Below, piece by piece: positions 34,083 through 42,303 of a stretch of 64,000 nucleotides of DNA. Position 1 is the first letter of the stretch. Each line of letters opens with the position of its first letter. Both the position numbers and the translations under genes were made by a program. This stretch comes from Massilia mucilaginosa (GTDB lineage Bacteria; Pseudomonadota; Gammaproteobacteria; Burkholderiales; Burkholderiaceae_D). The notes under the pieces are model-generated. The model was not told the origin of the DNA and searched no databases. It saw only the letters and a list, made by a program, of their open reading frames with translations. Location: contig NZ_WHJH01000026.1 of NCBI RefSeq assembly GCF_011682145.1, positions 19,771 to 83,770 on the forward strand. The letters run 5' to 3'.

Positions 34083-35870
34083 TCATGCAATTCCGGGGTA
34101 GCAATCCTCCTTCTCGAGGTCGTTGAGCGTGGCCGCGCGGATCAGTTCGAGCGGGACCTTGGGCGTGCGGTCGGCGCACAGCAGGCCGTTCGCTTCCTGG
34201 AAGGTGTCGCTGAACTGGGTGTAGCAAAAGCCGCTGAACATGGTCGTGGTATTGACCACCGCCAGCAGGCGCCGGTACAGATCGAGGAAACTGTCTTCGG
34301 TGTGGGCGCGCGAATAGCCCCAGGTACGCCCGCTGGCGCCATGTTTGTCGAAGGCGATGCCGCCGAACTCGGTCAGCACGATCGGCTGGCCGCGGTGCGG
34401 AAAGCCGTCCAGCGTGAGGATGCGTCCGCCCGGACGGCGCTGGTCGAACAGGGTGCGGGTCGGCTCGCTGGTGGTGTAGCGCGCCGCCAGCCGCTCGGGA
34501 TTGCAGTCGTAGTCGTGGATGCCGAGGATGTCGGTGGCCGACGCTTCCCAGCCATCGTTGCCGATCACCGGGCGCGTGGCGTCGAGCGTGCGGGTCAGGT
34601 GGTACAGGGCCTCGACCGCGTTGCGGTGGGCCTGGGTCAGGGTCAGGTTCGGCACGCCCCACGATTCGTTGAAGGCGACCCAGACGATGATGCACGGGTG
34701 GCTGTAGTCGCGCTCGATCGCCTCGGTCCATTCGCGCACCATGCGCGTGATGGCCTTGGGACTGAAACGGTAGGCCGAGGGCATTTCTTCCCACACCAGC
34801 AGGCCCAGCCGGTCGGCCCAGTACAGGTAGCGCGGGTCTTCGATCTTCTGGTGCTTGCGCACGCCGTTAAAGCCCATCGCCCTGGCCAGTTCGACGTCGC
34901 GCCTGAGAGCCGCGTCGGACGGCGCCGTCAGCAGCGACTCGGCCCAGTAACCCTGGTCGAGCACCAGCCGCAGCGCGTAGGCGCGCCCGTTGAGCATGAA
35001 GCGGTCGCGGTTGATCGCCACCGAGCGCAGCGCCGTGTAGGACCGCACCACGTCGAGCACCTTGCCGCGGTGGTGCAGGGTCACCTCGGCATTGAGCAGG
35101 GTGGGACGCTCGGGACTCCACAGCAGTTCGTTGCGCGAATCGTCGATGCCGGGGTCGGACAGGGAAATCTTGCGGTTGGCCTCGTGCCCGAGCAGCTTGT
35201 AGTGGTCGTCGGCCAGCAGGTTGTCGCCGTGCCAGATCTTGACTTCGACGAACAGTTCTTCGGTGATGTCGCCGGTGGCAAAGATTTCGCAGCCGATTTC
35301 GTAGGTTTCGAAAATCGGCGTCCAGCGCAGGCTCTGGATGTAGGTCGAGGCCACCTGTTCGATCCATACCGTCTGCCAGATGCCGGTGGTGCGCGGATAC
35401 CAGATCGAGTGCGCTTCGAGCAGCCAGTCCTGCTTGCCGCGCGGCTTGGCCAGGTCGTGCGGATCGTCTTCGACGTACACGGTCACGAGCTGCGCGCCCT
35501 CTTCGTCGAGTACGCCGGTAATGTCGGCCGAGAACGGCGTGTGCCCACCCTCGTGCTCGACCACCAGGTGCTGGTTGACCCAGACCCGGGCGCGGTAGTC
35601 GACCGCGCCGAAATGCAGGATGGTGCGCCCGGCGTGCGGCTTGAGCTGGAAGCTGCGCTCGTACCAGCACACCGAATGAAAGCCGGTATCGCCCAGGCCG
35701 CTGGCGCGCGCTTCGGGCGCGAACGGCACCTCGATCTGGTGCGTCCATGCGCTCGCGCCATCGGGCATGCGGCAGCGCCGCTCGTCGTCGAACATGAATT
35801 TCCACGGGCCGTTCAGGCTGATCCAATGCTCGCGCACGAGCTGGGGCCGCGGGTATTCGAATTGACTCAT
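34083..35870 (-). CDS. Glycoside hydrolase family 2 enzyme
   Basis: 595 residues with no signal peptide. The GH2 order is complete: N-terminal sugar-binding domain (PRPQLVREHWISLNGPWKFM, VPFAPEARASG), an immunoglobulin-like domain, then the TIM barrel. The acid/base Glu is in VAFNESWGVPN and the nucleophile Glu in PIVLTEFGGIAFD. The enzyme is most like beta-galactosidase/beta-glucuronidase-type proteins, but glycan specificity is unknown. GAGGAGC before the ATG at 35870 fixes the start. It stands first in a probable two-gene operon with the glycosyltransferase fusion. Confidence 0.9.
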   Translation of the reverse strand: MSQFEYPRPQLVREHWISLNGPWKFMFDDERRCRMPDGASAWTHQIEVPFAPEARASGLGDTGFHSVCWYERSFQLKPHAGRTILHFGAVDYRARVWVNQHLVVEHEGGHTPFSADITGVLDEEGAQLVTVYVEDDPHDLAKPRGKQDWLLEAHSIWYPRTTGIWQTVWIEQVASTYIQSLRWTPIFETYEIGCEIFATGDITEELFVEVKIWHGDNLLADDHYKLLGHEANRKISLSDPGIDDSRNELLWSPERPTLLNAEVTLHHRGKVLDVVRSYTALRSVAINRDRFMLNGRAYALRLVLDQGYWAESLLTAPSDAALRRDVELARAMGFNGVRKHQKIEDPRYLYWADRLGLLVWEEMPSAYRFSPKAITRMVREWTEAIERDYSHPCIIVWVAFNESWGVPNLTLTQAHRNAVEALYHLTRTLDATRPVIGNDGWEASATDILGIHDYDCNPERLAARYTTSEPTRTLFDQRRPGGRILTLDGFPHRGQPIVLTEFGGIAFDKHGASGRTWGYSRAHTEDSFLDLYRRLLAVVNTTTMFSGFCYTQFSDTFQEANGLLCADRTPKVPLELIRAATLNDLEKEDCYPGIA

Positions 35871-36270
35871 CGATGCTCCTCGTCGTGGGCCGAAACGGCC
35901 GTGGCCGCAGGTCCTTTTCAGGCTGCGCGTGGGCAGCGCCATGCCGCGAAAACGCCGTTGATCGCAGACAGGGAATGGATGCTAGCACGCCAATTTTGCG
36001 TATTTTCACGCTTGGACGAAGCAAGATTTCTAAAGGAAAATGGCTTGTAACCGGCTGTATTTCAGCGGCGCGAAGACGGCGTCGCGCGCCAGAGGGAGGC
36101 GTCGTGGGACTGACGATTGAGCGGAGCAACTGGTTACATAAAGTAGGCTGCTACCTACATCACGGATCGGTGTTTTTACGGGTGCGATCGAAGCGGACAC
36201 GTGGAGGTGCGCGGCCGGCGAGGCGCGGCCGGCGAGGCGGCGGCGCATGCCGCGTCGCCGCCGCGCGTGT
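35871..36270. other. Intergenic gap, no gene seen
   Basis: 400 bases between the GH2 gene start and the 3' end of the dipeptidase gene. One GC-rich imperfect hairpin (about 36236-36263) sits beside the dipeptidase stop. The promoter of the GH2 operon must be in the 35880-36080 half, which is AT-richer. Open frames here are not gene-like. Confidence 0.5.
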
Positions 36271-37782
36271 CTATTTTGCGAGCTCGACCATGACGGCCGT
36301 GTACATCTGCAGGTTCAGCATCAGCTGCTTGACGGTGATGAATTCATGCTCGGAGTGGCCCGAGTACACCGTGCCCGGCATGGCCGGCCCGAAACTGACC
36401 GCATTCGGGAACAGGCGCGAATTGGTGCCCCCGCCGATCGAGACCGGACGCGGATTCTTGATCCCGGTGTAGTAGGAAAACACCGACAGCAAGGTCGGCA
36501 CCTGCGGCGCGCTTTTCTGCAGCCACGGTTCGGTGATCTCGACCTTCACATCGGCCAGCGCGACGCGCCGCGCCTGCCACTGCGCCAGCGCCGCGTTCAC
36601 CTCGCGCGTCAGCTGTTCGGTCGTCTTGCCTTGCGGACGGCGCAGATTCACATGCAGGGAGATGCCGGCCTCGCCCTGCTTGATGACGGTCGGCGCCACT
36701 GTCAGCGGGCCCATGAATTTATCGCGGTAAGCGATGGCGCCGAACTTGTCGCCATACATGCTGGTCCCGATCAGGTCGTTGAGAAAATTGACCATGGCGC
36801 CGGCCGTGCTGTTCGGCCACGCCTGCACGCCGAGCGCATCGGCCAGCATGCTGATCGCGTTGACGCCGTCTTCCGGCTTGGACGAGTGGGCTGCGAGTCC
36901 CTGCGCCTTGACCAGCAACTGCTGGCCCTGGCGGGTGAAGGTGTAGCGCATGCCGCCCTGGGCGGTGGCGCGCTGGCGGATGCGCGCCTCCAGCTCCGGC
37001 GTGGCGTTGTCGATGGTGGCGTTGGCGTCTTCCGGAATCTGGCTGCCGAAAAAGCCGCCGCCGAAGGCGCTGAGCGAGGCCGTGCCCGCCTCCGCCGCCA
37101 CCGCTGCCTGCGGCGGCACCGTCACGCTGATGGTGCCGTAGCCCTTCTCGGCCGTCACCACCGGATACTCGGCGTCGAGGGTGATATTCACCTGCGGCGC
37201 CTGGTGCGTCTTGAGAAACCCGGTCAGCGGTCCCCAGTCCGATTCCTCGGCCATGTACACATACAGTTCCAGCCGTTTCGACAGCGCCAGCTTGCTGTCC
37301 TTGATCGCCTTCAGCGCGTACATGGCGGTTGCGATCGGTCCCTTGTCGTCCTCGGTGCCGCGCCCGATCAGGCGCCCGGCTTCGCTGGTCTTGTCCAGCT
37401 CGAACGGCGACTTTTTCCACTTGGAGGGATCGACCGGCTGGATGTCGCCGTGCGTGATGATGCCGACCCGCTCGCTGCCGCTGCCCAGGCCGATGACCAT
37501 CACATAGCCGTGGTCGGTGTAGTCGAGTCCGAGCCGCTCGGCCTCGGCCTTGAGGTACTGCTTGAAACCGAGATGCTGCGCATTGCGCTCGAACGGCACT
37601 GCCTTGTCGGCGACCGTATTGAAGCTGACCATCTTGCCCAGGCTGTTGATCAGATCGGTGCGATACGTCGCCGCCGCATGGGCGGCCGCGCGCAAGGCCG
37701 CATCTCCCGGTGGTGGAGGAGCGGCGCCGGCGGCGGTGCCCAGGCAGCACAGCAGGCTGGCGATGACGAACGAATGGCGCAT
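36271..37782 (-). CDS. M20-family dipeptidase (PepV-like), secreted
   Basis: 503 residues. A signal peptide (MRHSFVIASLLCCLGTAAGA) leads into an M20 metallopeptidase. Metal ligands are in IITHGDIQPVDP (HxD), GRGTEDDKGPIA (the bridging Asp), YMAEESDWGP (EE catalytic/ligand pair) and LDAEYPVV. The dimerisation lid follows, and a late GHSEHEFITVKQ holds the final His. The fit is to PepV/PepD-like dipeptidases working in the periplasm. The start at 37782 gives a proper signal; an upstream ATG adds 12 codons. Confidence 0.92.
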   Translation of the reverse strand: MRHSFVIASLLCCLGTAAGAAPPPPGDAALRAAAHAAATYRTDLINSLGKMVSFNTVADKAVPFERNAQHLGFKQYLKAEAERLGLDYTDHGYVMVIGLGSGSERVGIITHGDIQPVDPSKWKKSPFELDKTSEAGRLIGRGTEDDKGPIATAMYALKAIKDSKLALSKRLELYVYMAEESDWGPLTGFLKTHQAPQVNITLDAEYPVVTAEKGYGTISVTVPPQAAVAAEAGTASLSAFGGGFFGSQIPEDANATIDNATPELEARIRQRATAQGGMRYTFTRQGQQLLVKAQGLAAHSSKPEDGVNAISMLADALGVQAWPNSTAGAMVNFLNDLIGTSMYGDKFGAIAYRDKFMGPLTVAPTVIKQGEAGISLHVNLRRPQGKTTEQLTREVNAALAQWQARRVALADVKVEITEPWLQKSAPQVPTLLSVFSYYTGIKNPRPVSIGGGTNSRLFPNAVSFGPAMPGTVYSGHSEHEFITVKQLMLNLQMYTAVMVELAK

Positions 37783-37859
37783 GATGACAATCCCGGACGT
37801 GGTGTTGATGAACGTCAAAGTCTATCACCGCCAGCCGTGCGGCGCAGCGGCCTGGCAGG

Positions 37860-38147
37860 CTAGCGGCTGCGCGCGGCCATCTTGCTCAGCAAGTAAATAC
37901 CATACAGCGACGCGATGCCGACCAGCGCATACACCAGGCGCGACCAGGTGCTGCGCTCGCCGAACAGCGCGGCCACCAGGTCCAGGTCGAAGGCTCCGAC
38001 CACGCCCCAGTTGATGCCGCCGACAATCATCAGCACCATCGCGACCCAGTCCAGGGTCGAAAAGTGCGTTGAGTGCAAGATGCTGCTGGCGTTGCGCCGT
38101 TCGGGAATGTGGCGGCGTTCGTTTGCGGGTGCGTTCATTGTTGCCAT
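37860..38147 (-). CDS. DUF378 small membrane protein
   Basis: 95 residues. After a polar N-terminus there are two hydrophobic helices: LDWVAMVLMIVGGINWGVVG and SRLVYALVGIASLYGIYLLS. The first has the GGINWGxxG signature of the DUF378 family, whose function is unknown. AAGGAGG eight bases before the ATG at 38147 fixes the start; the larger frame upstream is not coding. It is divergent from the pirin gene across 149 bases. Confidence 0.88.
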   Translation of the reverse strand: MATMNAPANERRHIPERRNASSILHSTHFSTLDWVAMVLMIVGGINWGVVGAFDLDLVAALFGERSTWSRLVYALVGIASLYGIYLLSKMAARSR

Positions 38148-38296
38148 TATTGCCTCCTTGTGGTCTCCACCAGAGCGGTGGCGTCCCTCTAGGACAGCAC
38201 ACCGGGGCATAAAGTTTTCGCAATCGTGCAGGCCGACGCGCGCGCCGCGCTTCGGGTATGGTAATGGACGACACCACCCATCCAAGGAGTTTGCCC

Positions 38297-39154
38297 ATGA
38301 GCGAAAAGAGCATCAAGCGCCTGCACCCCGCGCAGCGCGACGACATTGGCGAGCTGATGACCCAGCGCCCGCTGCCCGGCCCGTACGCCGAGCAGATCGA
38401 CCCGTTCCTGTTCCTCAATCACCATGGTCCGCAGCACTACCCGCCCGGCAACCGTGGCTTGCCGTTCGGACCGCATCCGCACCGCGGCTTCGACACCGTG
38501 ACCTTCATTATCGACGGCACCCTGATGCACAAGGATAGCGCCGGCCACGAAAGCGTCATCGGCGCCGGCGGCGTGCAATGGATGACGGCCGGCAGCGGCA
38601 TCGTGCATGCCGAAGTCTCGCCGCCGGCCTTTCGCGAGCAGGGCGGCCAGCTCGAAATCCTGCAACTGTGGATCAACCTGCCGGGACGCCTGAAGATGAG
38701 CGCGCCGGCCTACACCGGCTTGCAGCGGGGCGACATTCCCACGATCGCGCTCGACGGCGGCAAGGTCGAGCTGAACCTGATCGCCGGCGCATGGGACGGC
38801 CGCCAGGGTCCGGTGCGCTCGCTCACCGGCGTGTTCATGAGCACCTTGGCGATGCGCGCCGGCGGCCAGCTGCACGTGCCCGACCTGCGCGCGCGCAACG
38901 TGTTCCTGTACGTGGTGCGCGGCACGGTGGAAGTGAACGGCGACCGCGCCGACGCCTTCCACCTGGCCGAACTCACCGAGGAAGGCGTCGCGCTCACGGT
39001 CACCGCCGAGACCGATGCGCTGCTGATCTTCGGCCACGCCACGCCGCTGAACGAGCCGGTGGTGTCGCACGGACCGTTCGTGATGAACACGCGCGAAGAA
39101 ATCCAGGCCGCCATTGCCGACTTCGAAGCCGGGCGCTTCCAGAGCGTGCGTTAA
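38297..39154 (+). CDS. Pirin family protein
   Basis: 285-residue double-barrel cupin of the pirin type. The iron-binding residues are in LPFGPHPHRGFDTVTFIIDG (two His), with GIVHAEVSP and LQLWINLP later; FLNHHGP near residue 38 is typical. Some bacterial pirins have quercetinase activity and others bind partner proteins; the role here is unknown. AAGGAG before the ATG at 38297 fixes the start. Confidence 0.93.
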   Translation: MSEKSIKRLHPAQRDDIGELMTQRPLPGPYAEQIDPFLFLNHHGPQHYPPGNRGLPFGPHPHRGFDTVTFIIDGTLMHKDSAGHESVIGAGGVQWMTAGSGIVHAEVSPPAFREQGGQLEILQLWINLPGRLKMSAPAYTGLQRGDIPTIALDGGKVELNLIAGAWDGRQGPVRSLTGVFMSTLAMRAGGQLHVPDLRARNVFLYVVRGTVEVNGDRADAFHLAELTEEGVALTVTAETDALLIFGHATPLNEPVVSHGPFVMNTREEIQAAIADFEAGRFQSVR

Positions 39155-39161
39155 GGCCGCA

Positions 39162-39665
39162 TCAACCCTGCGCGAGGAGCGCCTCGGTCGACAGCACCAG
39201 CGTCTCCTTGATCTCCTCCATCACCACATAGCTCTTCGACTGGGCCGCGCCGGGCAGCTGCAGCAGCATGTCGCCGAGCAGCTTGCGGTACTCCGCCATC
39301 TCGTGGATGCGCGCCTTGATCAGGTAATCGAAGTCGCCCGACACCAGATGGCATTCCTGCACCTCGGGAATGCGCAGCACCTCGCGCCGGAACTGCTCGA
39401 AGGCCGAGGCCGACTTCTGGTTCAGGGTAATTTCCACAAACACCAGCAACTTCGCGCCCAGCGCGGCCGGATCGACGCGCGCGTAATAGCCGCTGATGAC
39501 GCCGTCGCGCTCCATGCGCTTGACCCGTTCGATGCAGGGCGTGACCGACAAACCGACCCGCTCGCCCAGGTCCTTCATCGAAATGCGGCCTTCAAGTTGC
39601 AGGATGCGCAGGATGTGGCGGTCGAGCTTGTCGAGGCTGCGGGTCGATTCTTTAACGATGCGCAT
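39162..39665 (-). CDS. Lrp/AsnC-family regulator, probably of dadA
   Basis: 167 residues. The N-terminal helix-turn-helix is LDKLDRHILRILQLEGRISM, DLGERVGLSVTPCIERVKRM; the C-terminal RAM ligand domain contains VFVEITLNQ and CHLVSGDFDYLIKARI. It is divergent from dadA across 103 bases, the classical arrangement of DadR-type activators that respond to alanine. Sequence alone cannot tell DadR from other Lrp paralogues, but the position makes control of dadA very likely. Confidence 0.9.
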   Translation of the reverse strand: MRIVKESTRSLDKLDRHILRILQLEGRISMKDLGERVGLSVTPCIERVKRMERDGVISGYYARVDPAALGAKLLVFVEITLNQKSASAFEQFRREVLRIPEVQECHLVSGDFDYLIKARIHEMAEYRKLLGDMLLQLPGAAQSKSYVVMEEIKETLVLSTEALLAQG

Positions 39666-39768
39666 GAAATTCCACTAAATAAGTGCAGTTATACGTGAAC
39701 AAAGACTGGTTGAAACCCAATAATATAGCGGAAATTCTTGCATCCACACTTAATCTTCCGGAGAGACC

Positions 39769-41058
39769 ATGCGTGTCGTCATTTTGGGCAGCGGCGTTAT
39801 CGGCGTGACCACGGCTTACTACCTGGCCAGGGCCGGCCACGACGTCACCGTGCTCGACCGCCAGCCCGGCCCCGCGCTGGAAACCAGCTTCGCCAATGCC
39901 GGCCAGATTTCGCCCGGCTACGCCTCGCCCTGGGCCGCGCCCGGGATTCCCCTGAAAGCGGTGAAATGGATGCTGCAGCGCCACGCGCCGCTCTCGATCA
40001 CGCCGGACGGCACCACCTTCCAGCTCAAATGGATGTGGGACATGCTGCGCAACTGCACCGCCGACCGTTACGCGGTCAACAAGGAACGCATGGTACGCCT
40101 GGCCGAGTACAGCCGCGACTGCTTCAAGACCCTGCGCGAAGAAGCCGGTATCAGTTACGAAAGCCGGCAGCGCGGCACCATGCAACTGTTCCGCACCGAA
40201 CAGCAGTTCGCCAGTGCCGAAAAAGACATCAAGGTGCTGCAGGATTCCGGCGTCCCCTACGAACTGCTCACGCGCGACCAGCTCGGCAATGCCGAACCGG
40301 CGCTGGCGCTGGTCAAGGACAAGCTGGTCGGCGCGCTGCGCCTGCCCAACGACGAGACCGGCGACTGCCAGCTGTTCACCACGCGCCTGGCCGCCATGGC
40401 CGAAGCGCTGGGCGTGCGCTTTCGCTACAACGTCGCCATCGACCGCCTGGCGCTGAGCGGCAACGCGATTGCCGGCGTGCATTGCGGTGACGAGCTGGTG
40501 CAGGGCGACGCCTACGTGGTCGCGCTCGGCGCGCACTCGACCGCGCTGTTGAAATCGATCGTCGACATTCCCGTGTACCCGATGAAAGGTTACTCGATTA
40601 CCGTACCGATCACCGACGCCAGCAAGGCGCCGGTCTCGACCATCCTGGACGAGAGCTACAAGATTGCCGTGACCCGTTTCGACGACCGCATCCGCGTGGG
40701 CGGCATGGCCGAGATTGCCGGCTTCGACCAGCGTCTCAATCCACGCCGGCGCGCCACGCTCGAGATGGTCGTGGGCGACCTGTTCCCGGGTGCTGGCGAC
40801 AGCGCGCGCGCCACGTTCTGGACCGGCTTGCGTCCGATGACGCCGGATGGCACCCCGATTGTCGGGCGCACCGCGCTGGGCAACCTGTACCTCAACACCG
40901 GCCACGGCACGCTGGGGTGGACCATGTCATGCGGCTCGGCGCAGATGCTGGCCGATCTGATGTCGGCCAAGCGCCCGGCGATCCGCTTCGACGACCTCTC
41001 GGCCGGGCGCTACCACGGCCGCGGCAGCGACGCCCGCCTCGACCTCGCCAACGCCTGA
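39769..41058 (+). CDS. dadA: D-amino acid dehydrogenase
   Basis: 429 residues, the expected size. Oxidises D-alanine and other D-amino acids, passing electrons to the respiratory chain at the inner membrane. FAD-binding N-terminus [20 protein letters not shown], then [20 protein letters not shown] (a DadA signature), [16 protein letters not shown] and [20 protein letters not shown]. The Lrp-type regulator is divergent upstream, and a long hairpin repeat follows the stop. Confidence 0.96.
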   Translation: MRVVILGSGVIGVTTAYYLARAGHDVTVLDRQPGPALETSFANAGQISPGYASPWAAPGIPLKAVKWMLQRHAPLSITPDGTTFQLKWMWDMLRNCTADRYAVNKERMVRLAEYSRDCFKTLREEAGISYESRQRGTMQLFRTEQQFASAEKDIKVLQDSGVPYELLTRDQLGNAEPALALVKDKLVGALRLPNDETGDCQLFTTRLAAMAEALGVRFRYNVAIDRLALSGNAIAGVHCGDELVQGDAYVVALGAHSTALLKSIVDIPVYPMKGYSITVPITDASKAPVSTILDESYKIAVTRFDDRIRVGGMAEIAGFDQRLNPRRRATLEMVVGDLFPGAGDSARATFWTGLRPMTPDGTPIVGRTALGNLYLNTGHGTLGWTMSCGSAQMLADLMSAKRPAIRFDDLSAGRYHGRGSDARLDLANA

Positions 41059-41090
41059 CCCCAAAAACTCCTACCCCCATCCCAAAACCG

Positions 41091-41163
41091 CCTACAACCG
41101 GGGTCAGAGCTCTGATTCGAAACATTTTTTGTTGCTAATCAGAGCTCTGACCCCGGTTGTAGG
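41091..41163. repeat. Long hairpin of the GGGGTCAGAGCTCTGA family
   Basis: A perfect 27-bp stem (41091-41117 against 41137-41163) around the loop CGAAACATTTTTTGTTGCT. It lies 32 bases after the dadA stop. Confidence 0.95.
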
Positions 41164-41269
41164 ACGATTCGCGTTGCCCTGCCCGATGCTACCAACGGCG
41201 TGACACTGGCAACTCCTCGACCACGCCAACTTCTGACGCCAAAACTCCTACAGCCGTAAGCAAAATACG

Positions 41270-41336
41270 CCAACCGGGGTCAGAGCTCTGATTCGAAACA
41301 TTTTTTGTTGCTAATCAGAGCTCTGACCCCGGTTGG
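41270..41336. repeat. Second long hairpin, identical loop
   Basis: A perfect 24-bp stem (41270-41293 against 41313-41336) with exactly the same 19-base loop as the element 106 bases upstream. The two together fill most of the gap before the PEP-CTERM gene. Confidence 0.95.
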
Positions 41337-41594
41337 AGGCGGTTTGATGGCAAGGGTAGGAAATGTCCGTTGTAAAAGGTGGACAGCGCTGAGGAAGAAA
41401 GTTGGCGCAGGCGAATTCATGTTGCGATTTGGATACTGTTCGTGCATCCGGTAACTATCCGCTGCACCGTGATTCAGCGCCAGCACCCAGACTGACCGTC
41501 CATCGCACGCCTTGGACGCTCGTGCGGAGCGAAAACTTCTTTCATCCCGACCGCGCCGCCGTTGCGCGCGCACGGTCCTCGTCCAGGAAAATAT

Positions 41595-42257
41595 ATGAAA
41601 AAGAACCTCCCATGGGTCTTGGCCGCCGCTGCACTCGCCGTTGCCGGCAGTGTCTGCGCCAGTACGATCACGATCGAATCGGCTTCCGCCACGCCGTCCG
41701 GCATGCTGTCCGACGCCGGCGCTTACCAGAGCGCCGTCAACAGTTCGCTGCAGGGCACGACCTACACCAAGACCAGCGTCGCGTCGTACAACAACATCAC
41801 CCACGCCAGCCTGTTCGGCGGGAACAGTAACTTCGCGCTGAAGTCGACCATCCATTTCGGCGTGACGCAAGCGACCGCCGGCCTGTGGCAGTTCCGCGCC
41901 GGCGTCGATTTCGGCTACGGCGGCGCGCTGTTCCTCAACGATGTGGCGCTCGACGTGAAAAGCTACGACATGTGGTGGGCCGGCCAGTACAACAATGCGT
42001 CGCAGTATTTCAACGCGGCAGTCAATCTGGGCGCGGGCAACCACATCCTGACGATCTATGGCTTCGAGGGCTGCTGCGATGGCGGACAGCAGGCGCAGTT
42101 CATGGCGCCCGCCGGCACCTTCACCAGCTTCAGCAATACGGACAATCTGGTCAGCGCCGTGCCGGAACCGGAAACCTATGCCATGTTCCTGACCGGCCTG
42201 GGCATGCTGGGCTTCCACGCGCGCCGCCGCGAGCCCTCGGCCACCATCACGGCCTGA
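41595..42257 (+). CDS. PEP-CTERM protein with a GCCDGG motif
   Basis: 220-residue exported protein. Signal peptide MKKNLPWVLAAAALAVAGSV, then a beta-rich body, and a C-terminal PEP-CTERM sorting signal: VPEPETYAMFLTGLGMLGF followed by HARRRE. The motif FEGCCDGGQQ near residue 158 fits the CCXG group of such proteins. PEP-CTERM proteins are cleaved by an exosortase, usually on route to the extracellular matrix. CAGGA before the ATG at 41595 fixes the start. No exosortase gene is in the window. Confidence 0.9.
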   Translation: MKKNLPWVLAAAALAVAGSVCASTITIESASATPSGMLSDAGAYQSAVNSSLQGTTYTKTSVASYNNITHASLFGGNSNFALKSTIHFGVTQATAGLWQFRAGVDFGYGGALFLNDVALDVKSYDMWWAGQYNNASQYFNAAVNLGAGNHILTIYGFEGCCDGGQQAQFMAPAGTFTSFSNTDNLVSAVPEPETYAMFLTGLGMLGFHARRREPSATITA

Positions 42258-42303
42258 GACAAAGCGGGACCAGGGCGGGCCGCACCACGCCGGCCCTCCC
42301 CCC

